A stretch of 64,000 nucleotides of DNA from Fen-999 sp041480065. GTDB lineage: Bacteria > Pseudomonadota > Gammaproteobacteria > Burkholderiales > Rhodocyclaceae. The notes beneath the pieces were generated by a model that saw only the letters and a list, made by a program, of their open reading frames with translations, made no database searches and was not told where the DNA came from. The translations under genes were made by a program, and so were the position numbers. Of the stretch, positions 44,666 through 53,274 are shown one piece after another. How positions within the stretch are numbered: the first letter of the stretch is position 1; the number at the start of each line of letters is the position of its first letter. The stretch covers positions 26,669 through 90,668 of the forward strand of contig JBGOZF010000007.1 of NCBI GenBank assembly GCA_041480065.1. The letters are read 5' to 3'.

Positions 44666-45256
44666 TCACCGCTTGGCTTGCAGGCGGTCGATGAGGTGGC
44701 GCAGGGCGATGCCGCGGTGGGAGATGGCGTTCTTCTTTTCGGCGGGCAGTTCCGCGGCGGTGCAGCCGAACTCGGACAGCCAGAAGTAGGGGTCGTAACC
44801 GAAGCCGCCTGTGCCGCGCGGCTCGGCGATGATCTCGCCGTGCCATTCGCCTTCGGCGAAGATCGGCTGCGGATCGTCGGCGTGGCGCATGAGTACCAGG
44901 ATGCAGTAGTAATGGGCGCTGCGGTCGCGTTGGTGGGCCAACTCGGCGATGAGTTTGGCGTTGTTGCGGGCGTCGGACTTCGGCTCGCCGGCATAGCGCG
45001 CGGAATAGACGCCGGGCGCGCCGCCGAGCGCTGTGACGCAGATGCCGGAGTCGTCGGCCAACGCCGGCAGGCCGGTGAGCCGCGCCGCATGGCGGGCCTT
45101 GGCGATGGCGTTCTCGACGAAGGTGACGTGGGGCTCGTCGGCCTCGGGCACGTTGAACTCCGCCTGCAGACGGACGTCGAAATCGAGCGGCGCCAGCAGC
45201 GCGGAGAGTTCGCGCAGCTTGCCGGGGTTGCCGGAGGCGAGTACGAGCTTGTTCAT
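44666..45256 (-). CDS. rdgB: XTP/dITP diphosphatase (non-canonical purine NTP pyrophosphatase)
   Basis: House-cleaning enzyme hydrolysing dITP, XTP and ITP. The 196-residue product shows the N-terminal LVLASGNPGKLRELSALLAP, the catalytic ADDSGICVTALGGAPGVYSA, EGEWHGEIIAEPRGTGGFGY and NAISHRGIALRHL. Normal length. It lies seven bases downstream of the conserved unknown gene that follows rph, and so belongs to the rph operon. Confidence 0.96.
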   Translation of the reverse strand: MNKLVLASGNPGKLRELSALLAPLDFDVRLQAEFNVPEADEPHVTFVENAIAKARHAARLTGLPALADDSGICVTALGGAPGVYSARYAGEPKSDARNNAKLIAELAHQRDRSAHYYCILVLMRHADDPQPIFAEGEWHGEIIAEPRGTGGFGYDPYFWLSEFGCTAAELPAEKKNAISHRGIALRHLIDRLQAKR

Positions 45257-45263
45257 CTCAGGA

Positions 45264-46175
45264 TCACAGTTGCGAGCGCAGATGCACCGGCTGCAAGCCG
45301 GCGGGCAGCTTGTCCGTACGGTTGATCAGGAAGCGGCCGAGATCGTCGAGCAGTTGCTGGGTGACGTCGGCGGCGTTGCTTACGAAAGCGGCGATGCCGA
45401 AGCCGTCGAGATTGCGGCTCAAGAGGTCGATGCGTTCCTTCCGGTAGTTGGCGCGGAAGGTGAGCTGGACGGGAAAGTCGGGTGCCAGCAGGATGTTGAC
45501 GTTCTCCTGCTGCGGCTTTTCGTCGAGATCGATGCCTTCGGCCGGCTTGAGGTCCAGGATGTGCATTTCCTTCTTGAGTTGCTCGATCTGGTCCCAGCGG
45601 CGGACCACCGCCACCGGCGCCGGCGCCGCCAGGCGGATGGTGAGCGTGACGTAATCCATCAGCGCCTTCTCGCGCAGGTTCTGCAGGCGGTAGCGCACCG
45701 AGGCTTCCTGCCACTTGAGGTCGGCGTAGACGATATGCGCATCGAGCCGGTAGGGCCGGGTGATGGTGGGCGCAAGTGTGTTGGCGTGGCGGCAAAAAAC
45801 GTTGAAGAAATTGAAGACGCGGCCGAGTGTGTCATGAACGCGCCGCGCCCTGATCTCGCGTTGCGCGGCTTCGCTCTCGCCGGTGCCGCTCAGTGCGGCC
45901 GCTTCGTGTTCGAGTTCGGCGAGAAAGCCCGACGCTTCCCCAGGCGAGATCGGCTCGGCGGATTCGGCGCCCACCACGGGCAGTTCGGCCTTGCCCGGCA
46001 TCGGTTGAACACGATGGACGATCGAGGTCGCCGACTTGTTGCTCAGCGCGGCCTGTTCGGCCTCGAGGCGTTTCTCGAGGTCGGCGAGCGAGGCGTCGAT
46101 GTCCTCCATGAGCGACTTGACGTCGGCGTCGGCGTCGGCATCGATGCCCGTCGAGAGCTTGCGGAAGCGGGTCAT
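45264..46175 (-). CDS. Conserved protein of unknown function between rph and rdgB
   Basis: A 303-residue cytoplasmic protein. The N-terminus is acidic and probably coiled coil (DADVKSLMEDIDASLADLEK, RLEAEQAALSNK). The rest looks like a mixed alpha/beta domain (NFFNVFCRHANTLAPTITRP, VTLTIRLAAPAPVAVVRRWD, LLSRNLDGFGIAAFVSNAAD). I recognise no enzyme motif. Its ATG overlaps the rph stop (ATGA) and rdgB starts seven bases after it. I recall a gene of this kind at this place in related betaproteobacteria, but cannot name a function. Confidence 0.72.
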   Translation of the reverse strand: MTRFRKLSTGIDADADADVKSLMEDIDASLADLEKRLEAEQAALSNKSATSIVHRVQPMPGKAELPVVGAESAEPISPGEASGFLAELEHEAAALSGTGESEAAQREIRARRVHDTLGRVFNFFNVFCRHANTLAPTITRPYRLDAHIVYADLKWQEASVRYRLQNLREKALMDYVTLTIRLAAPAPVAVVRRWDQIEQLKKEMHILDLKPAEGIDLDEKPQQENVNILLAPDFPVQLTFRANYRKERIDLLSRNLDGFGIAAFVSNAADVTQQLLDDLGRFLINRTDKLPAGLQPVHLRSQL

Positions 46176-46897
46176 GCGGGATTGTCTGCCAGGGCGTGTT
46201 TCTGTGCCGCCATGATACCGGCAATGCCCCCGGTCGCGAGGTCGAGAAGTTGTTCCAGTTGTTGGCGCGTGAAAGGTGGACCCTCGGCGGTGCCCTGCAC
46301 TTCGACCATGCCGCCGCTGCCGGTCATGACGACGTTCATGTCGGTGTCGCAGGCGGAATCCTCTTCGTAGTCGAGATCCAGCACCGGCAGACCCTGATAG
46401 ATGCCCACCGATACGGCGGCGACGAAGTCGCGCATCGGGCTGGCCGCAAGCCGGCCGGCTGCGACCAGCTTGTTGCAGGCCTCGTGCAGGGCGACGCAGG
46501 CGCCGGTGATCGAGGCGCAGCGCGTGCCGCCGTCGGCCTGCAGGACATCGCAGTCGAGCGTGATCTGACGTTCGCCGAGCGCGGCGAGGTCGGTCACGGC
46601 GCGCAGGCTGCGGCCGATCAGGCGCTGGATCTCCTGAGTGCGGCCCGACTGCTTGCCCTTGGCGGCCTCGCGCGCCGTGCGGGTGTGGGTCGAGCGCGGC
46701 AGCATGCCGTATTCGGCCGTGACCCAGCCCTGGCCCTTGCCCTTGAGAAAGCCCGGTACGGTTTCCTCGACGCTGGCGGTGCACAGCACACGGGTGTTGC
46801 CGAAGCTCACCAGCACGCTGCCTTCGGCGTGCATGGTGTAGCCGCGGACGATGGTCAGAGGGCGTAGTTGGTCCGGCGCGCGGCCGCTTGGTCTCAT
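46172..46897 (-). CDS. rph: Ribonuclease PH
   Basis: Phosphorolytic 3'-5' exoribonuclease trimming tRNA 3' ends. The 241-residue product shows RPSGRAPDQLRPLTIVRGY, VLCTASVEETVPGFLKGKGQ, WVTAEYGMLPRSTHTR, RSLRAVTDLAALGERQITLD-CD, and LDLDYEEDSACDTDMNVVMT with the phosphate- and metal-binding residues. Full length. It follows the PP2C gene by 13 bases, so phosphatase, kinase, rph, unknown and rdgB may form one operon. Confidence 0.97.
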   Translation of the reverse strand: MRPSGRAPDQLRPLTIVRGYTMHAEGSVLVSFGNTRVLCTASVEETVPGFLKGKGQGWVTAEYGMLPRSTHTRTAREAAKGKQSGRTQEIQRLIGRSLRAVTDLAALGERQITLDCDVLQADGGTRCASITGACVALHEACNKLVAAGRLAASPMRDFVAAVSVGIYQGLPVLDLDYEEDSACDTDMNVVMTGSGGMVEVQGTAEGPPFTRQQLEQLLDLATGGIAGIMAAQKHALADNPA

Positions 46898-46910
46898 GAG
46901 GCGGGTCCTG

Positions 46911-47828
46911 TTACTTCGAGTATTTCAGGATGGCGTTGCGGATTTCCTCGATCGCCCGCTCGATGTCTTCGTCGGTGAGTTCGGTCTCGCGCGCCCGGTT
47001 CTTGTCCATGCCTTCCATCTGCGTGGTGTGGGCGTTGAGCGGCATGGTTTCGGTCTCGACGCTGCCGCGCGTGGTGGGCGCCTCACCGTAGCCTTCTTCC
47101 CAGGTCAGCGCAATGACGGAGAGATTGTCGCCGGTCGGGCCGGCGACGGTCTCGGCGCGATTCATCAGCTCGGGTGTCATTTCCATGACGTCGGCGCCCG
47201 AGAAACCCTTGGCCAGCGCGTCGTTGCCCAGCGGTACCCAGAAGCCGTCCGAGCACAGCAGCAGGACGTCGCCGGCGTGCAGCGGGGTTTTGCGCGAAAA
47301 ATCGACCTGCGGCGGCGTGCCGCCGCCCAGGCAGGAATAGACGCGGTTGCGGCCCGGGTGCTGAAGCGCTTCTTCCTCGGTGATCAGACCGTCGTCGATC
47401 ATCATCTGCACGCGCGAGTGGTCGCGGGTCTGGGCGAAAACCTGGCCGTTGCGGATGACATACAGGCGCGAGTCGCCGGCATGCGCCCAGTAGGCGATGT
47501 TGTCCTGGATGATGCAGGCGACGCAGGTGGTGCGCGGCGCATCGGGCAGGTCGCGCTCGAGGGCATAGTCGAGCACTGCGTTGTGCGCGTTGCCGAGGCA
47601 CTTGGAAAGGAACATGAACGGGTCGACCAGCAGCGGCCGTGCCTCGCGTTGGAAGGCTTCGGTGATGAACTGGACGGCGATCTGGGCAGCGACCTCGCCG
47701 TGCAGGTGTCCGCCCATGCCATCGGCAAGCACCAGGAGAACGGCATCGCGCGAATAGCAATAGGCGATGCGGTCCTGGTTGGACTTGCGGTGGCCGATAC
47801 GGCTCTCTTGGTAAATGGTGAATTTCAT
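46911..47828 (-). CDS. PP2C-family Ser/Thr protein phosphatase (second copy)
   Basis: A 305-residue phosphatase. Motifs: FTIYQESRIGHRKSNQDRIA, LVLADGMGGHLHGEVAAQIA, TTCVACIIQDNIAYWAHAGD-SR, SRVQMMIDDGLITEEEALQH, LLLCSDGFWVPLG and GPTGDNLSVIALTWEEG. The metal aspartates are present. A C-terminal charged helix (TELTDEDIERAIEEIRNAIL) is extra compared with the 21.4-kb paralogue. Its start overlaps the kinase stop by 4 bp, a classic cognate kinase-phosphatase pair. Confidence 0.93.
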   Translation of the reverse strand: MKFTIYQESRIGHRKSNQDRIAYCYSRDAVLLVLADGMGGHLHGEVAAQIAVQFITEAFQREARPLLVDPFMFLSKCLGNAHNAVLDYALERDLPDAPRTTCVACIIQDNIAYWAHAGDSRLYVIRNGQVFAQTRDHSRVQMMIDDGLITEEEALQHPGRNRVYSCLGGGTPPQVDFSRKTPLHAGDVLLLCSDGFWVPLGNDALAKGFSGADVMEMTPELMNRAETVAGPTGDNLSVIALTWEEGYGEAPTTRGSVETETMPLNAHTTQMEGMDKNRARETELTDEDIERAIEEIRNAILKYSK

Positions 47829-48775
47829 CTGCCGATCAGGCTCCTCAAGCCCTGGCCCAGGTTCTGGAACCAGGTGGGTTGGTTGGTCGCGATGCCGTGG
47901 TGGCGCTCGGCCAGCACCTTCTGCAGCGCGAAGACGCTTTTCGGCCGCTCGGGATGGTCAAGCACCATGCACCAGTCGATGGTTTCGAGCAGGTGGCCGG
48001 AGTACTTGCCGTCCCAGCGCTTGGTCGCGGAAATCACTTGGTCCTTTTCCAGGCGCTTGTCGGCCGCCTGCGGCGAAGTGCCGGAAAGACAAGCGTACAT
48101 GCTGGCGCCGACGGCGTAAATGTCGGTCCATGGCCCCATCTCTTCCGGCGCCTTGTACTGTTCGGGGGCGGCGAAGCCCGGCGTGTACATCGGCTTCAGC
48201 GCCGGACCGTTGTAGTTGAGCGCCTGGCGGGCGGCGCCGAAGTCGAGCAGCACCGGGTTGCCGTCGGTACGAAGGTAGATGTTCGAGGGCTTGATGTCGA
48301 GGTGCAGCAGCTTCTGGGTGTGCACTTCGCGCAGGCCGTTGAGCAACCGGGTGAACACGTTGCGCACGAAGGCCTCGCGGATATCGCCCTTGTGCTTCTG
48401 GATGTGCTCCTGCAGGGTGCGGCCGCGCTCGTACTGCATGACCATGTAGACGGTCTCGTTGGCGCGGAAGAAGTTGAGCACGCGCACGACGTTCGGGTGG
48501 TTGAGATGCGCCAGCGCCCGGCCTTCCTCGAAGAAGCATTTCATGCCGTGGCGGAAGGAGGCCTGGTTCTCGTCGGGGATCACCGGCGTTACCTGGCCCT
48601 CGGTGCGCAGGGCCAGCGAATTGGGCAGGTATTCCTTGATCGCCACCGGCGTGCCATCCTCGTCGTACGCAAGGTAGACGATGGAGAAGCCGCCCAGGGA
48701 CAACTGCCGTTCGATTCGGTAGCGGTCCAACTGGAAGCCGAAAGGCAATGGGTGGTTGATCTGCTGCGAAGGCAT
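47825..48775 (-). CDS. Ser/Thr protein kinase without transmembrane segment
   Basis: A 316-residue, soluble Hanks-type kinase. Visible: LSLGGFSIVYLAYDEDGTPV (glycine loop), VAIKEYLP (lysine), LLHLDIKPSNIYL (catalytic loop), LLDFGAAR and YTPGFAAPEQYKAPEEMGPW. The catalytic loop has HLD instead of HRD, so it is a non-RD kinase that may not need activation-loop phosphorylation. It starts at the ATG at 48773-48775 and is coupled to the PP2C gene. Divergent from yicC. Unlike the kinase at 19.9-21.3 kb it has no PEGA or membrane part. Confidence 0.92.
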   Translation of the reverse strand: MPSQQINHPLPFGFQLDRYRIERQLSLGGFSIVYLAYDEDGTPVAIKEYLPNSLALRTEGQVTPVIPDENQASFRHGMKCFFEEGRALAHLNHPNVVRVLNFFRANETVYMVMQYERGRTLQEHIQKHKGDIREAFVRNVFTRLLNGLREVHTQKLLHLDIKPSNIYLRTDGNPVLLDFGAARQALNYNGPALKPMYTPGFAAPEQYKAPEEMGPWTDIYAVGASMYACLSGTSPQAADKRLEKDQVISATKRWDGKYSGHLLETIDWCMVLDHPERPKSVFALQKVLAERHHGIATNQPTWFQNLGQGLRSLIGR

Positions 48776-48899
48776 GATTGCTATACTGCACGGATTGTAG
48801 TTCCGGCTCAGCGCGTTTTGCGCATTAGCCTACACTGAAAGTTAGTTTTCCCGCTTGGCCGGCGCGGTGTCAAGCCAGGCTGCGACCGAAAAGACCACC

Positions 48900-49769
48900 A
48901 TGATCCAAAGCATGACCGGCTACGCCGTCGGCGACAGACCCGTCGGAGCGGCATCGATCCACCTGGAATTGAAGAGCGTCAACTCGCGCTTCCTCGATGT
49001 GATCTTCCGCGCCGGCGACGAGTTGCGTTTCCTCGAAATGCCGCTCCGGGAGCAGCTTGCGGCCAAAATCGGGCGCGGCAAAGTCGAATGTCGCATGAAT
49101 ATCGTGACCCACCAGGACGGGGCGCGGCGCGAACTGGCGCCGGATACGGCCCTGGTTGCCCAACTCGGCCGGCTCGATCGGGCGGTGCGCGAGACCCTGC
49201 CCGATGCCGCCCCTCTGTCCGTGGCCGAAGTGCTGCGCTGGCCGGGTGTTCTGGGCGACGACAGCATCGACCCGGCGGCCCTGCAGGCCGAATGCCTGGT
49301 TCTGCTGGGGACGGTGCTCGACGAATTCACGGCCAGCCGGCGACGCGAGGGGGCCAAGCTGGCAACGGCCATCCTCGATCGGGTGGCGAAGATGCGGGAA
49401 CTGGTCGCCCGCGTCGGGCCGATGCTGCCGCTGGCGTTGGCGGATTACGAGCAGCGCCTGGCCACCAAGCTGCGCGAAGCCGTTGCCGCGCTCGACGAGG
49501 AGCGCATCCGCCAGGAGATCGGCGTCGTCGCGGCCCGCATCGATGTCGCCGAGGAACTGGCGCGTTTGTCCACCCATCTGGACGAGGTGCAGCGCGTGGT
49601 CGACAAGGGCGGCGCAGTCGGCAAGCGTTTGGATTTCCTGATGCAGGAACTCAACCGCGAGGCCAACACCCTGTCCTCGAAGTCGGTCTCGACCGAGGTT
49701 ACAGCCATCGCCCTCGATCTCAAGCTGCTGATCGAACAGATGCGTGAGCAAGTGCAGAACCTGGAGTAG
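48900..49769 (+). CDS. YicC-family endoribonuclease
   Basis: A 289-residue protein of the YicC/YloC family, several members of which are now known as endoribonucleases. It opens IQSMTGYAVGDRPVGAASIH, with LELKSVNSRFLDVIFRAGDE, LREQLAAKIGRGKVECRMNI and the C-terminal DFLMQELNREANTLSSKSV, the DUF1732 signature with conserved Glu residues. The ATG at 48900 gives the canonical start. gmk follows after five bases, so it leads the yicC-gmk-rpoZ-spoT operon. Confidence 0.93.
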   Translation: MIQSMTGYAVGDRPVGAASIHLELKSVNSRFLDVIFRAGDELRFLEMPLREQLAAKIGRGKVECRMNIVTHQDGARRELAPDTALVAQLGRLDRAVRETLPDAAPLSVAEVLRWPGVLGDDSIDPAALQAECLVLLGTVLDEFTASRRREGAKLATAILDRVAKMRELVARVGPMLPLALADYEQRLATKLREAVAALDEERIRQEIGVVAARIDVAEELARLSTHLDEVQRVVDKGGAVGKRLDFLMQELNREANTLSSKSVSTEVTAIALDLKLLIEQMREQVQNLE

Positions 49770-49774
49770 CCCGC

Positions 49775-50395
49775 TTGAGCAGCGCGGGTACCCTTTTTGT
49801 CGTTTCCGCCCCTTCCGGCGCGGGTAAGACGACGCTGGTCAAGCTGCTCCTGGAGCGCGATGCTCAGGTGCGCCATTCGGTGTCCTACACGACGCGGCCG
49901 CCGCGGGCCGGTGAGCAGGACGGCCGCGAATACCACTTCATCGACGTGCCCGGTTTCAACGCCATGCGCGACCGGGGCGAATTCCTCGAATGGGCCGAGG
50001 TTCATGGGAACTTCTACGGCACTTCGCGGGTCTGGCTGGAAGAGCGGATGCGCTCGGGTCAGGACATGCTGCTGGAAATCGACTGGCAGGGTGCACAGCA
50101 AGTGCGCCGGCTATTTCCCGAGGCGGTGACGGTTTTCATCCTGCCGCCCTCGATTTCCGAACTGGAGCGGCGACTGCGCAACCGGGGCCAGGATGCCGAG
50201 GAAGTGATCCGGCGGCGGGTCGCCGCGGCGCTCGGCGAAATGCATCACGTCGGCGAGTTTGATTTTTCTATAATCAACAATGACTTGCAGATGGCGTTGG
50301 GCGATCTTGCCGCCGTGGTGTGCGCGGCGCGTCTGCGCGTGGCCAGCCAGCGGGCTCGCGAGCCCGAGATGTTCCGATTTCTTGAGCAGTTTTGA
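49775..50395 (+). CDS. gmk: Guanylate kinase
   Basis: Phosphorylates GMP to GDP with ATP. The 206-residue product shows the P-loop VVSAPSGAGKTTLVKLLLER, SVSYTTRPPRAGEQDGREYH (GMP site), FLEWAEVHGNFYGTSRVWL, LLEIDWQGAQQVRRLFPEAV and RLRNRGQDAEEVIRRR. The start is TTG at 49775-49777 with GGAG eight bases upstream, taken from the end of yicC. Coupled with rpoZ, 17 bases downstream. Confidence 0.96.
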   Translation: MSSAGTLFVVSAPSGAGKTTLVKLLLERDAQVRHSVSYTTRPPRAGEQDGREYHFIDVPGFNAMRDRGEFLEWAEVHGNFYGTSRVWLEERMRSGQDMLLEIDWQGAQQVRRLFPEAVTVFILPPSISELERRLRNRGQDAEEVIRRRVAAALGEMHHVGEFDFSIINNDLQMALGDLAAVVCAARLRVASQRAREPEMFRFLEQF

Positions 50396-50412
50396 CCCTG
50401 AGGATAGCTACC

Positions 50413-50619
50413 ATGGCCCGTGTTACCGTCGACGAATGCCTGAAGAGAATTCCCAACCGCTTCCAGTTGACGCTGGCCGCCACCTATCGGGCGCGCCAAT
50501 TGACCATGGGCAGCACGCCGCTGGTCGAAGCCGGCCGCGACAAGGCTACGGTGATCGCCTTGCGCGAAATCGGAGCCGGCAAGGTCGGGCTGGAAATTCT
50601 CAACCGCGGCCAGGCCTAG
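50413..50619 (+). CDS. rpoZ: RNA polymerase omega subunit
   Basis: Small subunit promoting RNA polymerase assembly and, with DksA, ppGpp response. The 68-residue product opens ARVTVDECLKRIPNRFQLTL and contains AATYRARQLTMGSTPLVEAG and DKATVIALREIGAGKVGL. Normal length. GAGGA lies upstream of the ATG. It precedes spoT by 26 bases, the standard order. Confidence 0.97.
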   Translation: MARVTVDECLKRIPNRFQLTLAATYRARQLTMGSTPLVEAGRDKATVIALREIGAGKVGLEILNRGQA

Positions 50620-50645
50620 CCATGTAGGCCAGACGGGGGAACATC

Positions 50646-52865
50646 ATGTCGGCCGTTCTCCCGTCTGTGCCGCACGCGTCCGGAATTCCGGACGACCAGC
50701 CGGCCATCCTGGCGGCCGACATGCATGCGCCGGTCGACCTGGCGGAAAACCTGGAGCGGTTCCGCGCCAGCATCAGTTCCTACCTCAAGCCGGAAGATGC
50801 GGGCCAGGTCGAGGCGGCCTACTACTTTTCGGCCGAGGCCCATCGCGGCCAGTACCGCACCAGCGGCGAGCCCTATGTCTCGCATCCGCTGGCGGTGGCC
50901 GAAACGCTCGCCCACTGGCGGCTCGACCCGCAGGCGCTGATCGCGGCGCTGCTCCACGACGTGATGGAGGACACCTCCATCACCAAGGCGCAACTGGCGG
51001 AGCACTTCGGCAAGAAGGCGGCCGAACTGGTCGATGGCGTGTCGAAGATCGACCGCATCGAAAACCAGTCCTACGAAGACGCGCAGGCCGAGAACTTCCG
51101 CAAGATGCTGCTGGCGATGGCGCGCGATGTGCGGGTCATCCTGATCAAGCTCGCCGACCGCCTGCACAACATGCGCACGCTCGACGCCGTGCGGCCGGAC
51201 AAGCGGCGCCGGATCGCACGCGAGACGCTGGAGATCTACGCGCCGATCGCCAACCGGCTCGGCCTCAACAACCTCTACCGCGAACTCCAGGAACTGGCTT
51301 TTCAGCATGTGCACCCGATGCGCCACCGGGTGCTGGTCAAGGCGGTCAAGCAGGCGCGCGGCAATCGTCGCGAAGTGGTCGGCAAGATCCTCGACACCAT
51401 CCGCGGCCGGCTGCCGGACCGCGGCATCCAGGCCGAAGTGATGGGCCGCGAGAAGCACCTGTTCAGCATCTATCGCAAGATGCGCGACAAGCACCTGACC
51501 TTCTCGCAGGTACTCGACATCTACGGCTTCCGTGTCATCGTCAAGGACGTGCCGACCTGCTACCTGGCGCTGGGCGTGCTTCACGGGCTCTACAAGCCGG
51601 TACCCGGCAAGTTCAAGGACTACATCGCCATCCCCAAGCCCAACGGCTACCAGTCGCTGCACACCACGCTGATCGGGCCCTACGGCACGCCGGTCGAAGT
51701 CCAGATCCGCACCGCCGAGATGAACCACGTCGCCGAGTCGGGCGTCGCCTCGCACTGGCAGTACAAGGACGAACACGCGCTGTCCGGCCTCCAGCAGGAG
51801 ACGCACAAGTGGCTGCAATCGCTGCTGGAACTGCAATCGGCTTCCAAGGACTCGGCCGAATTTCTCGAACACGTCAAGGTGGACCTCTTCCCCGGCGAGG
51901 TCTATGTGTTCACGCCCAAGGGCAAGATCCTGGCGCTGCCGCGCGGTGCCACGGCGGTGGACTTCGCCTACGCCGTGCACACGGACATCGGCAACCGTTG
52001 CGTCGCCTGCCGCATCAACTTCGAGTCGATGCCGTTGCGCAGCGAACTCAAGGACGGCGACCGCGTCGAGATCATCACCGCGCTTTCGGCCAGCCCGAAT
52101 CCGGCCTGGCTCTCCTACGTCAGGACGGGCAAGGCACGGGCGCAGATAAGGCACTTCCTCAAGACCCAGCAGCATGAGGAGTCGGCGGCGCTCGGCGAAC
52201 GCCTGGTCGCTCAGGCGCTGCGCGGCTTCAACCTGCAATTGGCCGACATTGATGTCGCCACCTGGGACCGCTTCCTGCGCGAGTCGAGCCCCAAGGGCAA
52301 GCGCCAGGTGTTGACCGATGTCGGCCTGGGGGTGCGCCTGCCGGCGATCGTCGCCCGGCGACTGGTCGAGTTGCGCGACCGCGAATCGACGGCTGCCGGC
52401 GGCGCTGAAACCCGCCAGGCCGCCACCATCCTGATCCGCGGCACCGAGGGCGTTGCCGTTCAGTTGGCCAAGTGCTGCCGGCCGATACCCGGTGACCCGA
52501 TCGTCGGTGTCATCCGTAAGGGCCAGGGCCTGGTGGTGCATTCGCATGATTGTTCGGTCCTGGCGCGCCAGCGCGGCGAACGCAACGACTGGGTGGACGT
52601 CGATTGGGAGCCCGACATCAGGGGCGCGTTCGAAATCGGCCTGCGCGTCGTCGCCGAGAACCGGCGCGGCGTGCTGGCCAAGATTTCGGCGGCGCTGGCG
52701 GAAGAGGAGTCGAACATCACCAACGTCAGCATGGACGACGACCACGGCGCCACGACCAGCCTCTATTTCACGGTCGAAGTTGCCAACCGTGTGCACCTCG
52801 CCCGGATACTTCGCCGCGTGCGGCGGATTCCAGAGGTCGTGCGCATCAACCGGATAAAGGATTGA
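50646..52865 (+). CDS. spoT: Bifunctional (p)ppGpp synthetase/hydrolase
   Basis: Makes and degrades the stringent-response alarmones. The 739-residue product has, in order, an HD hydrolase domain (about 60-210: HPLAVAETLAHWRLDPQALI, AALLHDVMEDTSITKAQLAE, VSKIDRIENQSYEDAQAENF), a synthetase domain (about 240-380: DIYGFRVIVKDVPTCYLALG, KPNGYQSLHTTLIGPYGTPV), a TGS domain (VYVFTPKGKILALPRGATAV), a helical region and a C-terminal ACT domain (FTVEVANRVHLARILRRVRR). Hydrolase residues His-Asp and Glu-Asp are present, consistent with the SpoT rather than RelA branch. Confidence 0.96.
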   Translation: MSAVLPSVPHASGIPDDQPAILAADMHAPVDLAENLERFRASISSYLKPEDAGQVEAAYYFSAEAHRGQYRTSGEPYVSHPLAVAETLAHWRLDPQALIAALLHDVMEDTSITKAQLAEHFGKKAAELVDGVSKIDRIENQSYEDAQAENFRKMLLAMARDVRVILIKLADRLHNMRTLDAVRPDKRRRIARETLEIYAPIANRLGLNNLYRELQELAFQHVHPMRHRVLVKAVKQARGNRREVVGKILDTIRGRLPDRGIQAEVMGREKHLFSIYRKMRDKHLTFSQVLDIYGFRVIVKDVPTCYLALGVLHGLYKPVPGKFKDYIAIPKPNGYQSLHTTLIGPYGTPVEVQIRTAEMNHVAESGVASHWQYKDEHALSGLQQETHKWLQSLLELQSASKDSAEFLEHVKVDLFPGEVYVFTPKGKILALPRGATAVDFAYAVHTDIGNRCVACRINFESMPLRSELKDGDRVEIITALSASPNPAWLSYVRTGKARAQIRHFLKTQQHEESAALGERLVAQALRGFNLQLADIDVATWDRFLRESSPKGKRQVLTDVGLGVRLPAIVARRLVELRDRESTAAGGAETRQAATILIRGTEGVAVQLAKCCRPIPGDPIVGVIRKGQGLVVHSHDCSVLARQRGERNDWVDVDWEPDIRGAFEIGLRVVAENRRGVLAKISAALAEEESNITNVSMDDDHGATTSLYFTVEVANRVHLARILRRVRRIPEVVRINRIKD

Positions 52866-52869
52866 ACCG

Positions 52870-53058
52870 ATGGCCATCTACGAATCCGAACACACCCGCT
52901 TCATGCGCGAATGGATGCAGCAGCATCCGGAGGAACAGTCGGTGCAGAAGGCCGGCCGCGCGCTCTGGTGGGACAAGCCGGCGCAGCCGCTGGACATGCA
53001 GCGCCGTCTCGCCGAGGCCGAAGTGCCCAGGAAGGCCTATTACTACGACGTAGGCTGA
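52870..53058 (+). CDS. DUF3460-family small protein
   Basis: A 62-residue protein, AIYESEHTRFMREWMQQHPE to LAEAEVPRKAYYYDVG, with the conserved WWDKPAQPLDMQRR middle. This is the DUF3460 pattern, typical of betaproteobacteria and often downstream of spoT. No function is known. It starts four bases after spoT and is the last gene of the yicC operon. Confidence 0.82.
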   Translation: MAIYESEHTRFMREWMQQHPEEQSVQKAGRALWWDKPAQPLDMQRRLAEAEVPRKAYYYDVG

Positions 53059-53166
53059 CAGCGGACGTTCTTCGCGCCGCGCGCGATCTGCCGCGGATTG
53101 GGCAGGGTACTGTTGCCGATACGGCAGTGCACCAGGCAACTTTGCCGAATCTTGCGTATGTCCAAT

Positions 53167-53182
53167 TACCGTGTCCACGGTA
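53167..53182. promoter_or_regulatory. Perfect inverted repeat upstream of the cytochrome-porin gene
   Basis: TACCGTG (53167-53173), TC, CACGGTA (53176-53182) forms a perfect 7-2-7 palindrome in the 216-base gap before the cytochrome-porin gene. It has the size of a dimeric repressor or activator operator. I cannot assign a binding protein. The rest of the gap shows no clear -35/-10 pair to me. Confidence 0.45.
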
Positions 53183-53274
53183 TTACATAAACCTTGGGCC
53201 GCGTGTATATCCCTACCTGAAGAAAGCATTAACGACATAACAAGATGCCGGATTCGGCAAAGGAGGAGTTCGTA

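Noticed and set aside
50616..52877. Open frame of 753 codons antisense to spoT
   Set aside because: Same reason: complete overlap with spoT, low-complexity Asp/His/Arg-rich product and no motif.
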